Of a stretch of 64,000 nt of DNA, positions 54,896-61,596 are shown one piece after another (position 1 is the stretch's first letter; the number at the start of each line of letters is the position of its first letter). The DNA is taken from positions 1 through 64,000 of the forward strand of contig JAAFIL010000006.1 in the NCBI GenBank assembly GCA_013297775.1, written 5' to 3'. Origin of the DNA: Bacteroidota bacterium. GTDB lineage: Bacteria; Bacteroidota; Bacteroidia; B-17B0; Aurantibacillaceae. The position numbers were made by a program, and so were the translations under genes. Below the pieces are notes generated by a model. It saw nothing but the letters and a program-made list of their open reading frames with translations. It was not told where the DNA came from and searched no databases.

Positions 54896-55163
54896 GCGCG
54901 TGCCCCCCTATAAAGTAAATTCATAGCTTAGTGTAATAGTTACACTATGTGTTTTTATCGGATAAGTTTACAATCAGGGGGTCGGGCTTTACGCTTTAGC
55001 TGCTCGGTCTTTTGCTACAACTGCTGCGGCGTGCGGGGTCTTCGTGCCTCAGTCTCCGCCGCTCGCGCAGTTGTTCGCAAAAGCCCTTCGCAGGCTGTCG
55101 CTTCAATCCCTCACGCAGGCTGTCGCTTTATTTGTATTGAGCGAGGTCGAAATAATCCCTCAC
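54896..55163 (+). repeat. Hairpin repeat family A, copy 2
   Basis: Begins GCGCGTGCCCCCCTATAAAG, has TAGTGTAAtagTTACACTA, then GGGGGTCGGGCTTTACGC, GCTGCGGCGTGCGGGGTCTT, ending with two partial copies of the AATCCCTCACG end (about 55096 and 55153). Same core as 16420-16660 (reversed) and 60870-61088. Confidence 0.88.
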
Positions 55164-55235
55164 GTAAAAGAGTTTACACATAATGTAGGTTGAAAAAATA
55201 TAGTGTTTGCAAAGAAAACCAATACTTTATGTCCG

Positions 55236-55559
55236 ATGGATTTATAGATTAGTTCAACGGTCTATTTACAGTTTAATTTCCTCCTTTGCCAACTCTGCGT
55301 CTTTGCGTGCTAATTTATGGATTTATAGATTAGTTCAACGGTCTATTCACAGTTTAATTTCCCTCTTTGCGACCTCTGCGTCTTTGCGTGCTAATTTATG
55401 GATTTATAGATTAGTTCAACGGTCTATTCACAGTTTAATTTCCCTCTTTGCGACCTCTGCGCCTTTGCGTGCTAATTTATGGATTTATAGGTTAGTTCAA
55501 CGGTCTATTCACAGTTTAATTTCCTCCTTTGCCAACTCTGCGTCTTTGCGTACTATTTT
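55236..55559 (+). repeat. 81-bp tandem repeat, four units
   Basis: Units start atggatttatag at 55236, 55317, 55398 and 55479, exactly 81 bp apart. Each contains attagttcaacggtctatt, acagtttaatttcc and a ctttgcg-type array (ctctgcgtctttgcgtgcta). Because 81 is divisible by three, an open frame runs through, but it has no gene-like composition. Confidence 0.95.
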
Positions 55560-55604
55560 CATAATCTAGGTTAAACAAATAAAATTTCATGTAACTGACA
55601 TTAA

Positions 55605-55961
55605 TTAACGTGAATTATGGATTGTAATTTTTTAATAGTTAACATAATAACTTAGACTTATTGATTTTACAGGGTAATCAAATAACATAAAACAATTGTT
55701 CATTTTGAATGCTATACAGAAAGTGATTGAAAATCAATTATTTTAATCCATAATTCAAGTTATTTAATACATTAAGCATTTCTTAATTCCTCTTTCCCCC
55801 TCGTCCTTGTTTGAGCGTTAGCGGAAACGAGGACGGTCTAAACGGGCGTTTGTAACGCCCACACCATTACTTTATCTGCGTTACAAACGCAGTTCTCAAA
55901 CGTCCTCGTTACGCTTCGCTAAACAAGGACGAGATAAAGGGTAATCCATAATTCACGTTAA
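55605..55961. repeat. Element bounded by perfect 19-bp inverted repeats
   Basis: TTAACGTGAATTATGGATT at 55605-55623 and its exact inverse at 55943-55961. A third, imperfect copy of the end (AATCCATAATTCAAGTTA) is at 55745. Interior is AT-rich to 55790, then the family B hairpin element. No transposase-like ORF; it looks like a nested MITE. Confidence 0.75.
55798..55933 (+). repeat. Hairpin repeat family B, complete copy
   Basis: Left end CTCGTCCTTGTTT with nearby AAACGAGGACG; right end CGTCCTCGTTACGC...AAACAAGGACGAG. Both ends are hairpins and together form inverted termini. Middle contains GGGCGTTTGTAACGCCC and CTGCGTTACAAACGCAG, two further small palindromes. Truncated relative at 6959-7055. 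Confidence 0.85.
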
Positions 55962-55988
55962 ATACTATTGTAAAAGCTAACACATCAC

Positions 55989-57749
55989 TTAACTAACTCC
56001 CCCTTCTTCAAATTGCAATTCATACAAGCGTTTAAACTGAGTATCGGTTTGCAACAACTCATTTATACTGCCTTGTTCAATCACACGTCCATTCTCAAAC
56101 ACAAAAATACGGTTCACATGTTTAATGGTTGATAGCCGATGCGCAATAATAATCGAAGTACGCCCTTCGCTTAATTTTTGTGCGGCCACTTGTATTAACT
56201 GCTCAGTAGCCGTATCAATAGCCGCCGTAGCTTCGTCCAAAATAAAAATAGCTGGGTTATAAACATACGCTCGTATAAACGCAATCAACTGCCTTTGTCC
56301 CGCCGATAAGCTAATACCCCGTTCTTTTACAACATAATTATAAGCCCCTGGTAACGATTGGATATACCCATCTAAACCCATAGCCTTGGTAGCTTCTATA
56401 ACTCTAGCTTCGCTAATGGCCGAATTATTTAAGGTAATATTATTCATTACCGTATCATTAAACAAATACACATCTTGCAACACAACGCCTGTATTTTTGC
56501 GTAAGTCCTCTAATCGGTAGTCGTTCAGCAAGTGGCCATCTATTGTAATTTGACCTTTCGTGTAATCATAAAAACGGCTCAATAAATTGATAATAGTACT
56601 TTTGCCCGCACCTGTTGCCCCCACTAAAGCCACCGTTTGTCCTTTGTAAATACTTAACGACAAATCTTTCACCACGTAGTTTTCATCTTTATAAGCAAAC
56701 CAAACGTTTTTAAACTCAATCTTATCGTGTACCTCTTTAAACGCTCTAGTACCATTATCGGGTATAACCTCGTTCGTATCCAAAACCTTAAACACACGGT
56801 CGGCAGCAACTACGCCCATTTGCAAAGTATTTAACCGATCGGCCAACATCCGTATCGGACGAAACAACATATTCACCATCATCACAAAAAAAGTAATATC
56901 GCCACCATTAATCTGCATCACCGTATAGCGGCTACCAATAAACCAAATCATCAAACCAATAGACACCGACATTAAAATTTCTACAATCGGAAAAAATACC
57001 GAGTAGTAAAAAATAGAACGAATATTCGCCTCTCGGTGTTCGCGATTAATAACTTTAAATTTTTCTAACTCCTGTTCCTCTCGTGCAAACAGTTGCACAA
57101 TACGCATACCCGTTAGGTGCTCTTGCGTAAACGTATTTAATGCCGATACCGCATTGCGCACTTGCGTAAACGCAGTTTGTATGCCCTTTTTAAAAATAGC
57201 CGTCGCTATAAACAACAAGGGAATTGTACTAAACACCACCAAAGCCACCATCCAATTTTTCCATAGCATCACCGATACAAACACAATCAGCATCACCACA
57301 TCGCCCAAAATAGTAATAAACCCTTGCGAAAATACATCGCTTAAACTTTCAATATCCGAAATAGCGCGTGTAACCAACATGCCCACGGGAGTATTATCAA
57401 AATAAGTATTTCGTAAACGTAAAATATGCTGATACATTTGGTTACGCAAATCTTTTACAATACTTTGCCCTAAAAAATTGGTTAAACTTAAATTCAAAAT
57501 TTGTAAACCCGCCTCTAACAACAACGACAACACAATGATTAAGCCAATGGTGTTTAATGCCGGAAAATTTTTAGACACAATCACATATTCATTTAAAGCC
57601 GAACTAATCAATAACGGCCGCACAATACTAATGCACGATAACACCAACGTTAAAATCAAAGCACCAGCAAACTGCTTGCGATAGGGCTTAGTGTAAGATA
57701 AGATGCGGTTTAGCAATCCTAAATTAAATCTAGTTTTTTCTTTACTCAC
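55989..57749 (-). CDS. ABC exporter, fused membrane and ATPase domains (MsbA-like)
   Basis: 586 residues in the half-transporter layout. Six membrane helices (about 20-320: FAGALILTLVLSCISIV, IGLIIVLSLLLEAGLQIL, GDVVMLIVFVSVMLW and others) followed by the nucleotide-binding domain (about 340-580) with VALVGATGAGKSTIINLL, Q-loop GVVLQDVYLFND, signature LSAGQRQLIAFIRA, Walker B IFILDEATAAID and H-loop IIAHRLSTI. Works as a homodimer; MsbA relatives export lipids, others drugs or peptides, so the cargo is open. Its start overlaps the end of truA by 8 bp on the same strand, so they are co-transcribed. Confidence 0.95.
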   Translation of the reverse strand: MSKEKTRFNLGLLNRILSYTKPYRKQFAGALILTLVLSCISIVRPLLISSALNEYVIVSKNFPALNTIGLIIVLSLLLEAGLQILNLSLTNFLGQSIVKDLRNQMYQHILRLRNTYFDNTPVGMLVTRAISDIESLSDVFSQGFITILGDVVMLIVFVSVMLWKNWMVALVVFSTIPLLFIATAIFKKGIQTAFTQVRNAVSALNTFTQEHLTGMRIVQLFAREEQELEKFKVINREHREANIRSIFYYSVFFPIVEILMSVSIGLMIWFIGSRYTVMQINGGDITFFVMMVNMLFRPIRMLADRLNTLQMGVVAADRVFKVLDTNEVIPDNGTRAFKEVHDKIEFKNVWFAYKDENYVVKDLSLSIYKGQTVALVGATGAGKSTIINLLSRFYDYTKGQITIDGHLLNDYRLEDLRKNTGVVLQDVYLFNDTVMNNITLNNSAISEARVIEATKAMGLDGYIQSLPGAYNYVVKERGISLSAGQRQLIAFIRAYVYNPAIFILDEATAAIDTATEQLIQVAAQKLSEGRTSIIIAHRLSTIKHVNRIFVFENGRVIEQGSINELLQTDTQFKRLYELQFEEGGVS

Positions 57750-58512
57750 TTTTTAAATAAATAGGGTTAGGGTAGCTAATACCCGTTAAAAACAAAGCAT
57801 GCTCTGGCGCATTATTTCCTGCTAACTTCCGGTCTTTCCCCTCTATCACTTTTTTAAATTCATCAATGGTCATTTTATTTTTTCCAACCAGCAACAAAGT
57901 CCCTACAATGGCTCTAATCATGCCACGTAAAAACCGATCGGCTTTAATAGTAAACCGCCATTGATCAACGCCACATTTATTCCATACCGCTTTTGTAATT
58001 TTACAATTATTTGTTTTCACTTGCGTATGTAACTTACTAAAACTCGTAAAATCGGTGTAGTTCAATAACTCCAGAGCCGCTCGGTTCATCAACTCAAAAT
58101 CCAAATCGCCATACACATACCAACTTAAATTTTCGATAAACGGATTGCGCTGTTGATGTAAAAAATAATGATACGTGCGTTCGGTAGCATGAAACCTTGC
58201 GTGCGCCTCATAATGCATAGCCTCAATTTTATGAACGCACACATCATTAGGCAAAACGGTATTAAATTTATACACCCAATGCTTTTGATTACTAATTAAA
58301 TCGAGGCAATTGCTATCAAAATGCGCCACATAATATTTGGCGTGAACCCCCGTATCGGTGCGCCCACAGCCTACTATTTCAATTTGTTCTTTTAATAGCA
58401 TACTCATTTTATCTTGCAACACCTGTTGAACCGTGTTGGGTGTATTGTCTTGAATTTGCCAGCCATTATACCTGCTGCCATTATAAGATAAAGTGATAAA
58501 ATACCGAGCCAT
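57742..58512 (-). CDS. truA: tRNA pseudouridine(38-40) synthase TruA
   Basis: Isomerises uridines 38-40 in the anticodon arm of many tRNAs. From the ATG at 58512 the protein is 256 residues and begins MARYFITLSYNGSRYNGWQ, the normal family start. A longer frame opening at 58644 would overlap the start of the divergent rlmD gene by about 100 bp and has no family similarity, so it is rejected. Catalytic aspartate D53 in GRTDTGVHA, then AHFD, the YEAHARFHATERTYHYFL strand and GDLDFELMNRAALELL. A 28-bp gap separates it from rlmD. The ABC exporter follows with an 8-bp overlap. Confidence 0.96.
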   Translation of the reverse strand: MARYFITLSYNGSRYNGWQIQDNTPNTVQQVLQDKMSMLLKEQIEIVGCGRTDTGVHAKYYVAHFDSNCLDLISNQKHWVYKFNTVLPNDVCVHKIEAMHYEAHARFHATERTYHYFLHQQRNPFIENLSWYVYGDLDFELMNRAALELLNYTDFTSFSKLHTQVKTNNCKITKAVWNKCGVDQWRFTIKADRFLRGMIRAIVGTLLLVGKNKMTIDEFKKVIEGKDRKLAGNNAPEHALFLTGISYPNPIYLKSE

Positions 58513-58520
58513 TAATTTGC

Positions 58521-58528
58521 TAAATTTA
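58521..58528. promoter_or_regulatory. Palindromic -7-like box TAAATTTA shared by truA and rlmD
   Basis: In the 28-bp divergent gap, TAAATTTA reads the same on both strands and gives seven of eight matches to TAnnTTTG in each direction. The -33 parts would lie in the opposite gene's first codons. Confidence 0.4.
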
Positions 58529-58540
58529 CGCTTTAATTCA

Positions 58541-59947
58541 ATGAGTAAAATTAAGAAGAACTTTTTATTAGAAAATCTCGAAGTTATAGATACTTCGTCA
58601 GAAGGAAAAGCCATTGCTAAACACGAAGGCTTAGTTGTATTCATCGAAGGAGCCGTGCCAGGCGATGTGGTGGATGTAATGGTACACCGAAAAAAAAACA
58701 GTTTTGCCGAGGGTAAAGTACACCTGCTAAAAACCCCCTCGCCCCAACGCGAAACCCCTGCTTGCAGTCATTTTGGCATTTGTGGCGGGTGCAAATGGCA
58801 ACACTTCAAATACGAAGCACAATTGTATTACAAACAAAAACACGTGCAAGATACCCTCGAACGTTTGGCTAAAGTCAATTACCCAATGCCCCAACCCATC
58901 GTTGGCAATGCTTCACCTTATTATTACCGAAATAAATTAGAGTTCTCGTTTTCTAATAAAAAATGGCTAACCCTCGAACAAATAAACGATAAAGAAACCG
59001 ACTACGACCGCAATGCCGTTGGCTTTCACATCCCTGGGTTTTTCGATAAAGTGTTAGATATAGACCATTGTTACCTCCAAAACGAATTAAGCAATAACGT
59101 GCGTAACGCCATACGCCACTACGCGCTCACCAATAAGGTTTCATTTTACGATATTAAAAATAAAAGTGGGTGCTTGCGTACTTTAATGATCAGAACCACT
59201 TCCACCAGTGAAACCATGGTACTGTTAGCCGTTTACGAATACGACGAAACCATACTCTTCCCCCTTTTAGAGCATCTCAAAAATCAGTTCCCCGAAATAA
59301 CGGCACTACTTTATACACACTCGCACAAGGCCAACGATACCCTCAGCGATTTAGACATACACGTTTACAGCGGCAAAGCCTACATCACCGAAAGCATGGA
59401 AGGCTTGCAGTTTAAAATATCGGCCAAATCATTTTACCAAACCAATTCCCTACAAGCTTACGAATTGTATAAACTAACACGCCAACTGGCTGGTTTAACA
59501 GGACAAGAATTGGTGTACGATTTATACACAGGCACAGGCACCATTGCTAATTTTGTGGCCAAACAAGCCAAACAAGTAATTGGCATCGAGTATGTAGCCG
59601 ATGCCATTGTAGATGCCAAAGCCAACGCCACCTTAAATGGAATCAACAATACTTTATTTTATGCAGGCGATATGAAAAACGTGTTAAACCCTGCATTTAT
59701 TGCCACACACGGTAAGCCCGATGTTATTATCACCGATCCGCCGCGCGCTGGCATGCACGAAGACGTGGTTAAAGTTATTATTAACGCCGCGCCTCAAAAA
59801 ATAATATATGTGAGTTGCAACCCCAGCACACAAGCCCGCGATTTGGCTCTGCTCGATGCACACTATCAAATCACACACGTGCAACCTGTAGATATGTTTC
59901 CGCAAACGGCACACGTCGAAAATATAGTAGTATTAGAATTACGATAA
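58541..59947 (+). CDS. rlmD: 23S rRNA (uracil-C5)-methyltransferase of the RlmD/RumA family
   Basis: 468 residues starting at the ATG at 58541; a longer frame from 58493 would run into truA and is unlikely. N-terminal TRAM domain (about 5-62), then a 4Fe-4S cluster site with C75, C81, C84 (spacing CX5CX2C) and a fourth cysteine C177 in DHCYLQ, and a Rossmann methyltransferase with YDLYTGTGTIANFVA, DPPRAGMHEDV and the nucleophile motif SCNPSTQARDL. Spacing matches E. coli RlmD, which methylates U1939; sister enzyme RlmC or TrmA-type specificity cannot be fully excluded. cdsA follows 7 bp downstream. Confidence 0.93.
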   Translation: MSKIKKNFLLENLEVIDTSSEGKAIAKHEGLVVFIEGAVPGDVVDVMVHRKKNSFAEGKVHLLKTPSPQRETPACSHFGICGGCKWQHFKYEAQLYYKQKHVQDTLERLAKVNYPMPQPIVGNASPYYYRNKLEFSFSNKKWLTLEQINDKETDYDRNAVGFHIPGFFDKVLDIDHCYLQNELSNNVRNAIRHYALTNKVSFYDIKNKSGCLRTLMIRTTSTSETMVLLAVYEYDETILFPLLEHLKNQFPEITALLYTHSHKANDTLSDLDIHVYSGKAYITESMEGLQFKISAKSFYQTNSLQAYELYKLTRQLAGLTGQELVYDLYTGTGTIANFVAKQAKQVIGIEYVADAIVDAKANATLNGINNTLFYAGDMKNVLNPAFIATHGKPDVIITDPPRAGMHEDVVKVIINAAPQKIIYVSCNPSTQARDLALLDAHYQITHVQPVDMFPQTAHVENIVVLELR

Positions 59948-59954
59948 ATACACC

Positions 59955-60830
59955 ATGGCTTTTAATAAACAAACTTTTATAACCCGTAGCCTAAGTGCAG
60001 TGGTTTTTGTGGTGGTACTGCTCAGTTCCGTTTACTTTAATTTCTACATCGCCTGGCTTTTTTTTAGTATCATCGCTTGCATTTGCTTTCACGAATTTGC
60101 AAAACTCAGTCAAAACTTAGGCGTTACTATTTTTAAAAAAATAACGTATAGTTTTGGTGCCATTGGTTTGCTCATTCCATTGCTCGCCAAAGGCGTTGTT
60201 TACTTGCACCTCTTACCCTTGGCTTCGTTACTGTTAATATTAAGTCCACTTAGTATAGCCATAGTCGCTCTTTTTTCAAAAAACGAAAAGCCCATTCATG
60301 CGGCTTGTTTTAGCGTATTGGGTTTATTTTATTGCTTTATTCCATTTAGCACCTTGCTCTACATTCCCGTTTTAAATGAGGGATTACTTGATAACTGGGC
60401 CTATAACCCCATGAGCATTTTGGGTATTATTTTCTTAATTTGGACCAACGACACCTTTGCATACTTAGGTGGCAGCTTCATCGGAAAAACTAAAATGTAC
60501 GAACGGGTATCGCCAGGCAAAACGTGGGAAGGCACTTTAGTAGGCATGGCTTGTTGCATAGGTGTGGGTTTCAGTTTAAACACCTTTGGTACTTACGCAC
60601 AAACCTTTGTTTGGCCTTGCATTGCCGCCATTGTAGCGGTGTTTGGCACCATTGGCGACTTAATCGAAAGTTTATTAAAACGCCAAGCTGGTGTTAAAGA
60701 CAGCGGTCAATTAATGCCAGGGCATGGCGGTGCCTTAGACCGTTTCGATAGCTTAATAGCCGTAGCCCCTTTAGTATTTACTTTTTTAGCCATTTTAAAA
60801 AGCATGGGCTACTTAAATGCTGCCATTTAG
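59955..60830 (+). CDS. cdsA: Phosphatidate cytidylyltransferase CdsA
   Basis: Makes CDP-diacylglycerol, the precursor of the membrane phospholipids. 291 residues, about eight hydrophobic helices; the C-terminal signature is clear: FLIWTNDTFAYLGGSFIGKTKM, SPGKTWEGTLVGM, then GTIGDLIESLLKRQAGVKDSGQLMPGHGGALDRFDSLI. The ATG is 7 bp after the rlmD stop, so these are one transcript. No terminator is evident; the following gap is repeats. Confidence 0.96.
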   Translation: MAFNKQTFITRSLSAVVFVVVLLSSVYFNFYIAWLFFSIIACICFHEFAKLSQNLGVTIFKKITYSFGAIGLLIPLLAKGVVYLHLLPLASLLLILSPLSIAIVALFSKNEKPIHAACFSVLGLFYCFIPFSTLLYIPVLNEGLLDNWAYNPMSILGIIFLIWTNDTFAYLGGSFIGKTKMYERVSPGKTWEGTLVGMACCIGVGFSLNTFGTYAQTFVWPCIAAIVAVFGTIGDLIESLLKRQAGVKDSGQLMPGHGGALDRFDSLIAVAPLVFTFLAILKSMGYLNAAI

Positions 60831-60869
60831 TAAAACTAGTTTAAAAGTTCTAAATTAATTCCTTTTTTG

Positions 60870-61088
60870 GGCGTGCCCCCTATAAAGTTTATCGGTAGCT
60901 TAGTGTATTATTTACACTAAGGGTCTTCTCCAAATTAAGGTTCCACTTCGGGGTCGGGCTTTTCGCTTTAGCTGCTCGGTCTTTTGCCACAGTTGCTGCG
61001 GCGTGCAGGGTCTTCGTGCCTCAGCCGCAGCCGCTCGCGCATCTGTTGGCAAAAGCCCTTCGCAGGCTACCGCTTCAATCCCTCACGC
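60870..61088 (+). repeat. Hairpin repeat family A, copy 3
   Basis: Begins GGCGTGCCCCCTATAAAG, contains TTAGTGTATTATTTACACTAA, then GGGGTCGGGCTTTTCGC, AGCTGCTCGGTCTTTTGCCAC, GCTGCGGCGTGCAGGGTCTT and ends CTTCAATCCCTCACGC. Closest to copy 2 by eye. Confidence 0.9.
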
Positions 61089-61165
61089 TTCCGTTAAACT
61101 CAGGTAATTACTACCCAACATAGATTTTCTTAAAATACAGCTTCAATTCTTAACACCCTTCCCCC

Positions 61166-61445
61166 TTTGCGACCTTTGCGCCTTTGCGTGCCATTCAAAA
61201 AACCTCAATACCATCGCTTAACACCCTTCCCCCCTTTGCGACCTTTGCGCCTTTGCGTGCCATTCAAAAAACCTCAATACCATCGCTTAACACCCTTCCC
61301 CCTTTGCGACCTTTGCGCCTTTGCGTGCCATTCAAAAAACCTCAATACCATCGCTTAATACCCTTCCTCCCTTTGCGACCTTTGCGCCTTTGCGTGCCAT
61401 TCAAAAAACGCCGGATCAACGCTTAACACCCTTCCCCCTTTGCGA
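61166..61445 (+). repeat. 67-69 bp tandem array, four units plus a partial
   Basis: Starts of tttgcgacc at 61166, 61235, 61303 and 61372, partial at 61439. Unit: tttgcgacctttgcgccttt, gcgtgccattcaaaaaacc, tcaataccatcgcttaacac, ccttcccc. Units are nearly identical. No variable spacers, so not CRISPR. Confidence 0.95.
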
Positions 61446-61571
61446 GCCAAACCAGTTTATACACGCCCCCATCCAACCAACCAAATCACCAGTTCATCCT
61501 TCTTTTTTTCAACTCATCCAAGAAAATAAACAACTCATGGGTTTTTCATACCGTATCCTTATTTGATGATT

Positions 61572-61579
61572 TAGTTTTG
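61572..61579 (+). promoter_or_regulatory. -7 box TAGTTTTG of the last TonB receptor gene
   Basis: Full match to TAnnTTTG ending 17 bp before the ATG at 61597; no TTG at the usual spacing. Confidence 0.4.
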
Positions 61580-61596
61580 AGTAAAAATTAAAACGT

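Larger units (their letters stand above)
54757..55988. other. 1.2-kb gap made almost entirely of repeats
   Basis: Convergent-gene gap between TonB receptor and ABC exporter. From left: family A hairpin element (54896-55163), 81-bp tandem array (55236-55559), an inverted-repeat-bounded element (55605-55961) enclosing a family B hairpin (55798-55933). The reading frames seen in it follow the 81-bp period (a multiple of 3) and are not genes. Confidence 0.8.
60831..61596. other. 766-bp repeat-filled gap
   Basis: Between cdsA and the last TonB receptor gene. Contains family A copy 3 (60870-61088) and a 67-69 bp tandem array (61166-61445). The end, 61446-61596, is AT-rich unique sequence with a promoter-like box. 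Apparent ORFs over the array repeat themselves and are not genes. Confidence 0.75.

Noticed and set aside
54947-55183. 78-residue ORF in hairpin family A (and the matching minus-strand ORF at 16409-16594)
   Set aside because: Lies in a non-coding dispersed repeat; frames differ among the three copies.
55207-55569. 120-residue ORF across the 81-bp repeats
   Set aside because: Its open frame is a by-product of a repeat length divisible by three; no start context or protein-like composition.
58513-58644. N-terminal extension of TruA to 58644
   Set aside because: Overlaps rlmD coding sequence and has no similarity to the family; the ATG at 58512 gives the canonical start.
61166-61445. CRISPR-like array (also 17835-18240 and 55236-55559)
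   Set aside because: Whole units repeat with no variable spacers, and no cas gene is in the window.
61167-61566. Three overlapping ORFs across the 67-69 bp array
   Set aside because: Repeat-driven frames with identical peptide units in all frames; not genes.
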